64,000 nt of DNA from Sandaracinus sp964481145 (lineage in GTDB: Bacteria > Myxococcota_A > Polyangia > Polyangiales > Sandaracinaceae). The translations under genes were made by a program, and so were the position numbers. The stretch lies in the NCBI GenBank assembly GCA_964481145.1, contig CAYZTA010000029.1, forward strand, positions 1-64,000. Reading direction: 5' to 3'. This document shows, one piece after another, positions 17,933 through 25,927 of this stretch; within the stretch, counting starts at the first letter, position 1, and each line of letters begins with the position of its first letter. The notes under the pieces are model-generated. The model was given only the letters and a program-made list of their open reading frames with translations, did not search any database and had not been told where the DNA came from.

Positions 17933-18555
17933 AAAGTCACTCCATTTTCTTCTCTCTCTCGTTGATTGCGCTCTTCGTCTCGGCGAATGCAGGTTGTGGC
18001 GCAGCCACTCCGCGGTCGGCGGGCCTCGATTCCGATCGGCTGATTCCGCGCAATCTCTATCCGATGCACGACGGTTATGTCTGGTCCTACAACGTCGATA
18101 CGGGGACAGGCATGAATACGTTCGCGGTCTCACGTGTGGTTTCCGTCGAAGGGTCGCGAGTCGCGATCAGCAATGGCGGTGAAGAGCTCCTTTACGAATT
18201 GCGTGAAGAGGGGATTTTTCGACCGCAGTCCGGCACATGGCTCTTGAAAGCGCCGATCGAAGTGGGCGCGACATGGGAGACGAGCGGAGGGCTCGAGGCT
18301 CGCGTGGTGTCGGTGACGGAACACGTGAGTGTGCCCGCCGGCGAATACGACGGATGTGTCGAGATCGTCGAAGAGGGTGGCGATTCAGGACGACGCATTC
18401 GCACGATCTATTGCGCGGGTGTGGGCCCGACCGTGATTGAATCGACCCAGACGCTCCAACTCCGCGACGAGCCGCTCGCCGTGCGTGGTCAGCTCATGGG
18501 GCTCGTTCGCGGGGCCGAAGATGCGGAAGAGCCCGAAGGCTACGAGGGGCCGTGA
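17929..18555 (+). CDS. Predicted lipoprotein of unknown function
   Basis: 208 residues starting at an ATG that overlaps the upstream stop (ATGA). The signal peptide has a long hydrophobic core and ends near ANAGCG, an acceptable lipobox. The mature part is a mixed beta-rich domain (YPMHDGYVWSYNVDTGTG early, later VPAGEYDGCVEIVEEGGD) resembling the DUF3108-like or TapB-like beta proteins found in many proteobacteria, though the match is not firm. The gene end overlaps the next gene's GTG by four bases. A role in envelope biology is inferred only from the signal. Confidence 0.72.
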   Translation: MKSHSIFFSLSLIALFVSANAGCGAATPRSAGLDSDRLIPRNLYPMHDGYVWSYNVDTGTGMNTFAVSRVVSVEGSRVAISNGGEELLYELREEGIFRPQSGTWLLKAPIEVGATWETSGGLEARVVSVTEHVSVPAGEYDGCVEIVEEGGDSGRRIRTIYCAGVGPTVIESTQTLQLRDEPLAVRGQLMGLVRGAEDAEEPEGYEGP

Positions 18556-18995
18556 CCCGAATGGAGGAGGGATTCGTCCTCGATCCTCGTCTCGAAGCGG
18601 ACAGCGCGCCCCTCGGACGCTTCTCTTTGTGTCATGCCCGCTTGATGCTCGATGCGCGTTATCCATGGGTGCTTCTCATCCCTGCACGGAAAGGGGTGAG
18701 GGAGCTTCACGAACTCGATCGCGATGATCGACACGCCTTGATGGACGAATCGAGCGTGGTGGCTTCGACCATGTCGGTTTTGTTTGGCGCCGAGAAGATG
18801 AATATCGCCGCGCTCGGCAATGTGGTGAGCCAACTTCACGTTCATCACATCGCGCGTTTCGCGCGCGATCCGGCGTGGCCGAACCCAGTGTGGGGCCGCT
18901 TCCCCATGCTGCCTTACGACCCCGAATCCTTGCGTGAGCGCATCGCCCAATTGCGTGATGCGTTCCTCAGGACGGGAAGTTTCGGGGCGAGATAA
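18552..18995 (+). CDS. HIT-domain protein
   Basis: 147 residues of the histidine-triad superfamily, which hydrolyse or transfer nucleotide phosphoesters. The active-site block is QLHVHHIARF; the form HVHH rather than HVHVH fits a proteobacterial subgroup also marked by the following AWPNPVWG. The start GTG at 18552 overlaps the upstream stop (GTGA), but the ATG at 18561 is an alternative. It closes a set of overlapping genes just before gyrB. The substrate, probably a nucleoside phosphoramidate or dinucleotide, cannot be read from sequence. Confidence 0.88.
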   Translation: MTRMEEGFVLDPRLEADSAPLGRFSLCHARLMLDARYPWVLLIPARKGVRELHELDRDDRHALMDESSVVASTMSVLFGAEKMNIAALGNVVSQLHVHHIARFARDPAWPNPVWGRFPMLPYDPESLRERIAQLRDAFLRTGSFGAR

Positions 18996-19099
18996 AATTC
19001 ATCAGTAATTTCAACTGGTTACAGAAGACGCCGCGAGTTGCGGGGGAGGCGTCCACGAGCTATGCTGGCCGCCCCTTTTCGGGGGGAAGCGACACAGGC
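18996..19099 (+). promoter_or_regulatory. AT-rich leader region of gyrB
   Basis: The first 25 bases after the HIT stop are AT-rich, and the gap likely holds the gyrB promoter. Close to the start is a GGGGGAAGC stretch that could serve as a ribosome site. No DnaA-box cluster or origin-like array is visible. Confidence 0.3.
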
Positions 19100-21607
19100 A
19101 TGTCCGTCAGCGACACCAATGATCCCATCAGCCCGAATGGCGCACGTGCCGTTCCTGCCGAATATGGCGAGCGGTCGATCCAGGTCCTCGAAGGGCTCGA
19201 GGCCGTTCGTAAGCGCCCCGGTATGTATATCGGCGACGTTCACGACGGCACGGGCCTGCACCACCTCGTGTGGGAGGTCGTCGACAACGCCGTCGATGAG
19301 CATCTCGCCAATCACTGCGATCGCATCGTCGTTTCGTTGCACACCGATGGTTCGATCACCGTGGTCGACAATGGCCGCGGCATTCCTGTCGGTATGCACG
19401 AGAAAGGCGTCAGCGCGGCGGAGGTCGTGATGACGGTCTTGCATGCGGGCGGCAAGTTCGACAACGACAGCTACAAGGTCTCGGCAGGTCTGCACGGCGT
19501 CGGTGTGAGCGCCGTGAACGCGGTCAGTGAGTGGCTGCGCCTCGAGATTCGACGTGAAGGAAAAGTGTGGACGCAGGAGTATCGTCGAGGGATGCCGCAG
19601 GGGCCCATCGCGGCGACCGGCGTGACCGACAAGACGGGGACCAAAGTCAGCTTCCGTCCCGACCCTGAGATCTTCACGAACATCGAGTGGAACTGGGACG
19701 TCCTCAACAATCGCCTGCGAGAGATTTCGTTCCTCAACGCAGGGCTCGTCATCGAGCTCGAGGAGACAGGCGGCGAGGGCCGCAAGCAGGTGTACAAGTT
19801 CGAGGGAGGCATTCGCGAATTCGTGCGCCTCTTGAACAAGAGCAAATCACCGATTCACGACGAGGTGATTTATCTCTTCGACGAGAAAGAGCGAGTGCAG
19901 ATCGAGCTCGCGCTGCAATGGAACGAGTCGTTCCAAGAGCAGGTGTATTGCTACACGAACAACGTCCACAACAAAGATGGCGGCACGCATTTGACGGGAC
20001 TCCGTGCGGCGCTCACCAAAACGGTGAACTCGTATGGGACCGAGCACAAGCTGCTCAAAGATTTGAAAGACACGCCCCTCACCGGTGAGGACGTGCGCGA
20101 AGGGCTCACCGCGATCGTGTCGGTGAAGCACCCCGATCCGAGCTTCAGCTCGCAGACCAAAGACAAGCTCGTCTCGAGCGAGGTCAAGGGCATCGTCGAG
20201 AGCATCGTCAACGAGCGACTCGCGGTGTTCTTCGAGGAGCATCCGGCCGAGGCGCGGCGGATCATCGAAAAATGCGTGATGAGCGCGCGTGCGCGCGATG
20301 CGGCGCGCAAAGCGCGCGAGCAAGTGCAACGCAAGGGAATGCTCGATACGAGCAACCTCCCTGGCAAGCTCGCCGATTGTCAGGCCAAAGATCCGAGTGA
20401 GAGCGAGCTCTACATCGTCGAGGGTGATTCGGCAGGTGGTTCTGCGAAACAGGGGCGCGATCGCCGTACGCAAGCGATCTTGCCTCTGCGCGGCAAGATC
20501 TTGAACGTCGAGCGTGCGCGCTTCGACAAGATGCTGGGGAACCAAGAAGTCGGAACGCTGATCACGGCGCTCGGCGCAGGTGTGGATACGAGCGGGAATT
20601 TCGATATCGAGAAGCTCCGGTATCACCACATCATCATCATGACCGACGCCGATGTGGACGGTTCACACATCCGAACTCTTCTTTTGACCTTCTTCTATCG
20701 GCAGATGCCGGAGGCGATTCGTCGAGGCTACGTGTACATCGCGCAGCCGCCGCTCTACCGCGTGCGCAAGGGAAAGAAGGAGCAGTATCTGAAGGACGAA
20801 GACGCGTTTTCGCGTTTCGTGATCGAGTCGGGCATCGATGGGGTGCTCGTGCGAACGGCGGCTGGCCAGGTGCCGCTCATGGGCGATTCGCTTCGCCGTC
20901 TGCTCGATGACATGACGAAATGGCGCAGGCTGCTTCGCAGCATGGAGCGCCGAATCGAGCCGTCGATCATCGAAGCGCTCGTTCGCTCTGCGATCGATGG
21001 CGAGCTTGGGCTCGATGCGGAGCTGCTCAAAGATCGCGACAAGGTCAACGAAGCGGTGCGAAAGGTCGAGGCGTATGTCGGCGACAAGCAGCCGGATTTG
21101 CTGCCGATCGTGGCGCGCATCGAAGAGGACGCCGAGCACAGCGCGTTTCGTGTGAACTTCAGTACGCGTGCGGGCGTATCGACGAAGGTCACGACGATCG
21201 ATCACGATTTCGTCAAAGCCGCAGAGTACGAGCAGCTGCGCTCGATCTGGAAGGGTGTCGCGGCCTTGGGTCAACCGCCATTCGTTGCGCTGACGAATGC
21301 GGGCGAGGGCGAAGAGAGCGATCGTGAGCCGGAAGTGATCGGTGACATCGATGCCCTCGTGGCGTGGGTGGAGGCCCGTGGTCGAAAAGGGCTCACGATC
21401 CAGCGATACAAAGGTCTCGGTGAGATGAACCCGGACCAGCTCTGGGACACCACGATGAACCCAGAGACGCGTGTCCTATTGCAGGTGCGCGTCGACGACG
21501 CGCTCGAGACGGATCAGCTCTTCTCGCTCCTCATGGGCGATGAGGTCGAGCCGCGCCGCGAGTTCATCGAAGCCCACGCCCTCGACATCAAAGAACTCGA
21601 CATCTAA
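19100..21607 (+). CDS. gyrB: DNA gyrase subunit B
   Basis: 835 residues (E. coli GyrB has 804). GyrB is the ATPase subunit of the A2B2 type II topoisomerase that introduces negative supercoils. Seen in order: the GHKL ATPase (VWEVVDNAVDEHLA, then DNGRGIPVG and GLHGVGVSAVNA), the transducer domain, the TOPRIM domain with EGDSAGGSAKQGRDR near residue 441 and the acidic DADVDGSH near 515, and the C-terminal QRYKGLGEMNPDQLWDTTM block. A short insertion region before the tail explains the slightly greater length. The usual dnaA-dnaN-recF neighbours are absent, so the locus gives no sign of a replication origin. Confidence 0.97.
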   Translation: MSVSDTNDPISPNGARAVPAEYGERSIQVLEGLEAVRKRPGMYIGDVHDGTGLHHLVWEVVDNAVDEHLANHCDRIVVSLHTDGSITVVDNGRGIPVGMHEKGVSAAEVVMTVLHAGGKFDNDSYKVSAGLHGVGVSAVNAVSEWLRLEIRREGKVWTQEYRRGMPQGPIAATGVTDKTGTKVSFRPDPEIFTNIEWNWDVLNNRLREISFLNAGLVIELEETGGEGRKQVYKFEGGIREFVRLLNKSKSPIHDEVIYLFDEKERVQIELALQWNESFQEQVYCYTNNVHNKDGGTHLTGLRAALTKTVNSYGTEHKLLKDLKDTPLTGEDVREGLTAIVSVKHPDPSFSSQTKDKLVSSEVKGIVESIVNERLAVFFEEHPAEARRIIEKCVMSARARDAARKAREQVQRKGMLDTSNLPGKLADCQAKDPSESELYIVEGDSAGGSAKQGRDRRTQAILPLRGKILNVERARFDKMLGNQEVGTLITALGAGVDTSGNFDIEKLRYHHIIIMTDADVDGSHIRTLLLTFFYRQMPEAIRRGYVYIAQPPLYRVRKGKKEQYLKDEDAFSRFVIESGIDGVLVRTAAGQVPLMGDSLRRLLDDMTKWRRLLRSMERRIEPSIIEALVRSAIDGELGLDAELLKDRDKVNEAVRKVEAYVGDKQPDLLPIVARIEEDAEHSAFRVNFSTRAGVSTKVTTIDHDFVKAAEYEQLRSIWKGVAALGQPPFVALTNAGEGEESDREPEVIGDIDALVAWVEARGRKGLTIQRYKGLGEMNPDQLWDTTMNPETRVLLQVRVDDALETDQLFSLLMGDEVEPRREFIEAHALDIKELDI

Positions 21608-21627
21608 TGGGGATGGGATCCCCCCAT
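21606..21627 (+). terminator. Possible hairpin terminator after gyrB
   Basis: Arms AATGGGG (21606-21612) and CCCCATT (21621-21627) form a perfect seven-base stem around an eight-base loop, immediately at the gyrB stop codon. There is no clean T-run after it, so intrinsic termination is uncertain. Confidence 0.4.
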
Positions 21628-21697
21628 TCAAGTCATTGAAATTACAAGAAATTTCTTGGCAACCGCCGCGATTTGTCGAAATTGAAGGCAAAGCATG

Positions 21698-21752
21698 ATG
21701 CAAAGTGCCCACGCTGTGGGCACAAAGTGCCCACGCTGTGGGCACTTTGCAT
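21698..21752. repeat. Tandem palindrome upstream of the DUF4143 ATPase gene
   Basis: A 22-base unit (CAAAGTGCCCACGCTGTGGG plus CA) occurs twice head to tail at 21701-21722 and 21723-21744, followed by CTTTGCAT. Each unit is itself an inverted repeat around GCT, and the outermost arms (21698-21712 and 21738-21752) are perfect 15-base inverted copies. It lies 25 bases before the ATPase start and about 90 bases after gyrB. It may be an operator, a recombination or REP-like element, or a strong hairpin that isolates the two genes. Confidence 0.75.
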
Positions 21753-21776
21753 GGATTGTGCTAACCTTGCTGTGTT

Positions 21777-23015
21777 TTGACGGAAATTCTTCCGAGAATG
21801 CTCGTCGGGGCGGTCCAACGTGCGTTGGGTTTGTTCCCGGTCGTAGTGATCACCGGTGCACGCCAAACCGGCAAGAGCACCCTGGTTCGACGTTCGGTTT
21901 CGTTGGCGGATCGTCCGTATTTCACGCTGGATGCGGCGGTGAATCGCGCGCTCGCGATGAAAGAACCTCGGACTCTGCTCGATGCTGCCGCACGGGAGCC
22001 ATTGACCATCGACGAGATCCAGCGAATGCCCGAACTGCTCCTCACGATCAAGGAGCAAGTGGACACGGAACGCGTGAACGGGCGCTATCTTCTCACCGGT
22101 TCTGCAAATCTGCTCTTGCTCAAGAACGTCTCGGAGTCGTTGGCTGGTCGAGCCCGCTATCTCACGCTTTGGCCGATGACTCGACGTGAACAGCTCGGCC
22201 TTGGAAGCTCGGGGATCTGGGTTGATTTCTTCGAGCGGCCGCGAGCGGATTGGTTTGCATTGATTCGCGAACAAACGGCGCCCAAGGAGTCATGGCAAGC
22301 GCTTGCATCTCGCGGTGGCTATCCACAAGCTGCGCTCCTTCATCCGATGAAGCCGGTCGATCCAGATCGCGATGAGCTCTTTGCTGGTTATACGCAGACG
22401 TATTTGGAGAGGGATCTCCGTGACCTTGCGGCGATCGACAGCCTCGTGGATTTCCAGCGTTTGATGCGCGCGATGTGCCTCCGTGTCGGCACGGTCGTGA
22501 ACCAAGCCGATATCGCTCGAGACACGGGCATCGCTCGCTCGACGTTGCAGCGCTATCTGAATCTCCTCGAAGTTTCATATCAGCTGCTGCGACTCGAACC
22601 GTATTCGGTCAATCGCACGAAGAGGCTCGTCAAGTCGCCGAAAGTGTATTGGAGCGACAGTGGCCTCGCGTTGCATCTCTCGGGGTTGCGCGAGGTCACG
22701 GGTGCGCATCTCGAGAACCTCGTATGCATGGACCTGCACGCGTGGCGCGAGACCCAAACCTCGCGGCCAGCTATTATGTATTGGCGGACTTCTGCCGGTG
22801 ATGAAGTGGATTTCGTGATCGAGTGGCAAGGGAAACTGCTCGGGATCGAGGTCAAATCCAACCGCAACCCTGGCTACAATGACGCGAAAGGATTACGCAC
22901 ATTTCTGCAAGAATATAACGATATCGCGATCGGTGGTCTCTTGCTCCATGGGGGTGATGAAACGATGTGGCTCTCTGATGGAGTGCTCGCCACTCCATGG
23001 TGGAAAGTGTTGTAG
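21777..23015 (+). CDS. AAA_14 / DUF4143 ATP-binding protein
   Basis: 412 residues in the widespread AAA_14-DUF4143 family of P-loop ATPases, whose cellular role is unsettled. Walker A GARQTGKST lies at about residues 27-35, and a Walker-B-like LTIDEIQRMPEL near 76. A sensor segment YLLTGSANLLLL follows, then a winged-helix stretch (about 235-270, with TGIARSTLQRYLNLLE). The C-terminal DUF4143 part has the nuclease-like pattern GDEVDFVIEW...GIEVKSN, reminiscent of PD-(D/E)XK proteins. The start is the TTG at 21777 or the ATG at 21798. It sits alone behind a tandem palindrome. Such genes are often mobile or linked to defence or toxin-like loci, but nothing next to it supports that here. Confidence 0.85.
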   Translation: MTEILPRMLVGAVQRALGLFPVVVITGARQTGKSTLVRRSVSLADRPYFTLDAAVNRALAMKEPRTLLDAAAREPLTIDEIQRMPELLLTIKEQVDTERVNGRYLLTGSANLLLLKNVSESLAGRARYLTLWPMTRREQLGLGSSGIWVDFFERPRADWFALIREQTAPKESWQALASRGGYPQAALLHPMKPVDPDRDELFAGYTQTYLERDLRDLAAIDSLVDFQRLMRAMCLRVGTVVNQADIARDTGIARSTLQRYLNLLEVSYQLLRLEPYSVNRTKRLVKSPKVYWSDSGLALHLSGLREVTGAHLENLVCMDLHAWRETQTSRPAIMYWRTSAGDEVDFVIEWQGKLLGIEVKSNRNPGYNDAKGLRTFLQEYNDIAIGGLLLHGGDETMWLSDGVLATPWWKVL

Positions 23016-23020
23016 AGCCA

Positions 23021-23827
23021 ATGAGCGAAGATCATCAAGACGCGACCACGATGAGCATCGAGCCGATCGGTGTGATTCAGAGTCCCTATCGCGAGCTCGC
23101 AGAGACACCGCGACAACCGCGGATCGCGAATGTGCGTGCTCGGATCGAGCTATTCAAAGGGCGCGGCTTCGAAGATGCAATCTCTGATCTCGAGGGGTGG
23201 GATTACATCTGGGTGCTCACCTGGATGCATCGAGTGCGCACGTGGCGGCCGAAGGTTCAACCTCCGCGCAGCGAACGCAAACGCGGCGTGTTCTCGACCC
23301 GCGCGCCGCATCGTCCCAATCCAATTGGACTCAGTGCGATGCGCGTCGTTTCGATCTCCGGCAGAACCATCGAGGTCGAAGAATGCGATGCGATCGACGG
23401 CACGCCCGTGCTCGACATCAAGCCGTACGTGCCGTGGGCCGATGCGATCCCCAATGCGCGCACGGGTTGGCTCGCGCCCCCCGAGGGGGTGCTTCCTGGA
23501 GGTGAGCGTCCTGCCGATCCTCGTCCCACATGGGAAGTGAGGTTCACCGAGCAAGCACGACAGCAGCTCGGCTGGCTCAAAGAGCGCGAGGTCGTTCTCG
23601 AAGAACGGCTCGTCTATACGCTCTCACTCGGTCCGCAGCCCCATGCGTACCGACGCATCGTAGAGGCGCAGGCAGGCTGGCGGATCGCGATCAAAGAGTG
23701 GTTTGCCTATTTCGAATGGGACGCGACGACGATCACCGTGTCGCGGATCACGAGCGGCGTGAAGCGCGAAAACTTACCGAACGCCGCCGCGATCCATCAC
23801 GAGTTCATCGCCCGGTTTGGCCACTGA
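23021..23827 (+). CDS. trmO: tRNA (N6-threonylcarbamoyladenosine(37)-N6)-methyltransferase TrmO
   Basis: 268 residues from the ATG at 23021, five bases after the preceding stop; an ATG at 23051 (MSIEPIGVIQSPY) is an alternative. The TsaA/TrmO family uses SAM to methylate t6A at position 37 of threonine tRNAs. The family hallmark GVFSTRAPHRPNPIGLS is intact, as are the early IGVIQSPY strand and the C-terminal segment beginning FTEQARQQLGWL. It is the last plus-strand gene of a long run and converges with a lipoprotein gene. Confidence 0.9.
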   Translation: MSEDHQDATTMSIEPIGVIQSPYRELAETPRQPRIANVRARIELFKGRGFEDAISDLEGWDYIWVLTWMHRVRTWRPKVQPPRSERKRGVFSTRAPHRPNPIGLSAMRVVSISGRTIEVEECDAIDGTPVLDIKPYVPWADAIPNARTGWLAPPEGVLPGGERPADPRPTWEVRFTEQARQQLGWLKEREVVLEERLVYTLSLGPQPHAYRRIVEAQAGWRIAIKEWFAYFEWDATTITVSRITSGVKRENLPNAAAIHHEFIARFGH

Positions 23828-23832
23828 AGATA

Positions 23833-23870
23833 ACCAGGATCGCGTGAAGCGCGATCAATGCGACCCTGGT
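23833..23870. terminator. Nested hairpin between convergent genes
   Basis: An inner perfect stem GATCGCG (23838-23844) / CGCGATC (23850-23856) with a five-base loop sits inside outer arms ACCAGG (23833-23838) and CCTGGT (23865-23870). It lies exactly between the convergent trmO and lipoprotein genes and could end transcription from both sides. No T-runs flank it. Confidence 0.4.
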
Positions 23871-24934
23871 CAGAACCCGCCGGAGCCGCCCATTCTGCAG
23901 TTCATGCATTCGGGAAGGTCGGGCATCGTGCTGCATCGCAAGGGACAATAACCAATGCGGTTGAAGACCCGACGTTGTCCGGCTCCATCGTCGATCTCGT
24001 CGCACTCGATCGATGTTCCAAGCACGCTCATTTCACCGTAGCCGCCTGTGCTTTGGAACGCTTGGATACACGCGGTTTGCGTGCTGGTCCACGGAGGCAG
24101 CTCTGGAAGCTCCTGAACGGTACCTGCGGTTCCGTAATAGGTGTCGACGCATGACTCCGCGAAGACGCAGTCGCTGTCCATGGGGTTTTCGCGATCACCG
24201 GCTTTGATCGTGTAGCAGAGGCGGAAGCTGCCTGCGCAATCGACCGTCAAGCGATTGGTGCTCCAGCTTTTTCCCGGCTCTGGCGCGGGTGTCGGACCGA
24301 CATTCGTCGGGCACTGCGCAACGCCTTCGGCGTTGATGAAGGTGCTGACGGCATAGACACCGCCGCCTCCGGTCGACACGAAACAAGGGTTCATGTTGTC
24401 GATCTCCCAGCGGCCCATCGAGAAACATTCGCACGCTCCTGGACCGATCTCGACGCCAGGTGTCGGAAGAACGGCGCCGACACAAGCGCCCCACCTTCCA
24501 CTGAACTCGTCATAGGCCTCGCAAGTCGCGACACCGTCACGGCACACGCCGCGGTGGCGATTGGCACGCGGTCCAGGCCAGCATGGCGCAGTGTCGCCAG
24601 GCGTATCGCAGCGACAACCTTCGCGCGCACGGTCGTCGGGACACTCGGGGGTGCCTCCGGGAGGATCGGGCCAAGGTCCCATGCCGCCATCCGGGTAACA
24701 AATGCGAGGAGGCGGGTCGTCGAAGAAAAAGGCATCTGGATTGGGTCCCACGTAAGCATCACGTGGACCACCGACCGTGCCCGCGTCGAAATCCTCCGTG
24801 CGGCTTCCATCGGTCGCATTGCCGATGGAGCCATCGCGGAGGGCTTGCTCCGGGCTGCATTCGCAGCCTGCCAGAAGGGCGCAGAGCGCGATGGATCCAG
24901 CGACGACAGTGCATGGAATGAGTAACGAGCGCAT
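23870..24934 (-). CDS. Cys-rich predicted lipoprotein
   Basis: 354 residues from the ATG at 24934, which is set by a GGAGG ribosome site six bases upstream (an ATG at 24970 lacks one). A lipoprotein signal ends in LLAGCEC, followed by an Asp/Gly-rich linker. About residues 105-165 form a Cys module (CWPGP...GVCRDGVATCE...WGACVG) that recurs in the lipoprotein at 27398-28891. The C-terminal half has further Cys residues and ends CMNCRMGGSGGF. No enzyme motif is seen. It is probably a surface or periplasmic structural protein; the family is unrecognised. Confidence 0.78.
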   Translation of the reverse strand: MRSLLIPCTVVAGSIALCALLAGCECSPEQALRDGSIGNATDGSRTEDFDAGTVGGPRDAYVGPNPDAFFFDDPPPRICYPDGGMGPWPDPPGGTPECPDDRAREGCRCDTPGDTAPCWPGPRANRHRGVCRDGVATCEAYDEFSGRWGACVGAVLPTPGVEIGPGACECFSMGRWEIDNMNPCFVSTGGGGVYAVSTFINAEGVAQCPTNVGPTPAPEPGKSWSTNRLTVDCAGSFRLCYTIKAGDRENPMDSDCVFAESCVDTYYGTAGTVQELPELPPWTSTQTACIQAFQSTGGYGEMSVLGTSIECDEIDDGAGQRRVFNRIGYCPLRCSTMPDLPECMNCRMGGSGGF

Positions 24935-24988
24935 CGATGCCTCCGATTGAATGGAGAAGGATAGCGTCATTTCTCGCGATCGCGAGGC

Positions 24989-25927
24989 TCATCGCGGTTC
25001 GTGGTGTTTGGCGCCGCGCAATGCGTGTGCGGCATCTTCGGGAGCCACGACACTGATCGATGTGTCACTTTGCAGCTCGAATCCTGCGTCCCCGCCGGTT
25101 CGCGGGATCACATCGAGCGTGAAGAATGATCGCATATCGATGGGAGGATCGCGGAGGACGAGGTTGTAGTCGAAGGTGCCGAGGACATCGCTCATGCAGT
25201 GAAGCAGTCGAGTCAGGTGATCTGCGATGGGGGGAATCTGCGCGTCACTCAATTTCGAAAATCTTGGGCAAGGTGAGGTGAGCCCAATCCGGGCCTCCCA
25301 TGCACGATGGGACGCGAAGGGGCACCACGTGATCACGCCGTGATCATCGAAGATGATTCGCGTGCCCTCACTCCGTTCGAATTCAATCGCGCGTTCGAGC
25401 ACATCGGGTCCGCGCATCGCGCGCATCTGAACGGCAGGTGGAACATAGGGAAGAGCGACAAGTTGTGAGTGCGGGTGCGGCTGTGAGCTTCCGGCACGAC
25501 GACCTCGATTCCGAAAGACGCTCACCGCGCGAATCTCGGGATTTGACTCGTGAGCTCGAATGCGTGCACGGAGGACCTCGAGCACGCGCGAGGCATGAGA
25601 CACGTCGTACCGAGCGAAATCTCCATTGTGATCGCGCGACTCGATCACGACTTCATGTGCACCCCTCGCGGGCATCGCGAGACGATGCTTGGGCGCGTCG
25701 TCGCTCTCGTGCATGATGGGAAATTTGTTCGCGACCACGCGAATTTCCCAAGGATCACCGACCGACATCAGCGTCGTTTCGGTCTCGGCCTCGTGACTCG
25801 GACAGAATGGACAAGCAGACTTGGCGATGTCCGGCAATCCCGAGGGCCGCGTTCCTCCGACGCGCCTTCGCTCTGCTGCGATGATGACCGGCGTGCCTGT
25901 GAACTCGTCGAAGCGCAGCTCGCTCAT
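24989..25927 (-). CDS. galT: Galactose-1-phosphate uridylyltransferase family protein
   Basis: 312 residues of the GalT branch of the HIT superfamily, which exchanges UMP between UDP-glucose and galactose-1-phosphate in the Leloir pathway. The zinc-type pair CPFC is at residues 39-42, and the catalytic block SSQPHPHSQL places the nucleophilic His in HPH at 151-153. The short form, without the long C-terminal part of E. coli GalT, matches many bacterial relatives, some of which act on other nucleotides. Its ATG overlaps the stop of the acyl-CoA ligase gene (ATGA), so the two are co-translated. No galK or galE is in the window, so the true substrate remains open. Confidence 0.85.
   Translation of the reverse strand: MSELRFDEFTGTPVIIAAERRRVGGTRPSGLPDIAKSACPFCPSHEAETETTLMSVGDPWEIRVVANKFPIMHESDDAPKHRLAMPARGAHEVVIESRDHNGDFARYDVSHASRVLEVLRARIRAHESNPEIRAVSVFRNRGRRAGSSQPHPHSQLVALPYVPPAVQMRAMRGPDVLERAIEFERSEGTRIIFDDHGVITWCPFASHRAWEARIGLTSPCPRFSKLSDAQIPPIADHLTRLLHCMSDVLGTFDYNLVLRDPPIDMRSFFTLDVIPRTGGDAGFELQSDTSISVVAPEDAAHALRGAKHHEPR

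Noticed and set aside
18996..19099. Replication origin next to gyrB
   Set aside because: No DnaA-box cluster is visible, and dnaA, dnaN and recF are absent from the neighbourhood.
21777..23015. DUF4143 ATPase as part of a defence island or mobile element
   Set aside because: It is flanked by gyrB and trmO, with no transposase, integrase or toxin. Only the palindrome hints at anything mobile.
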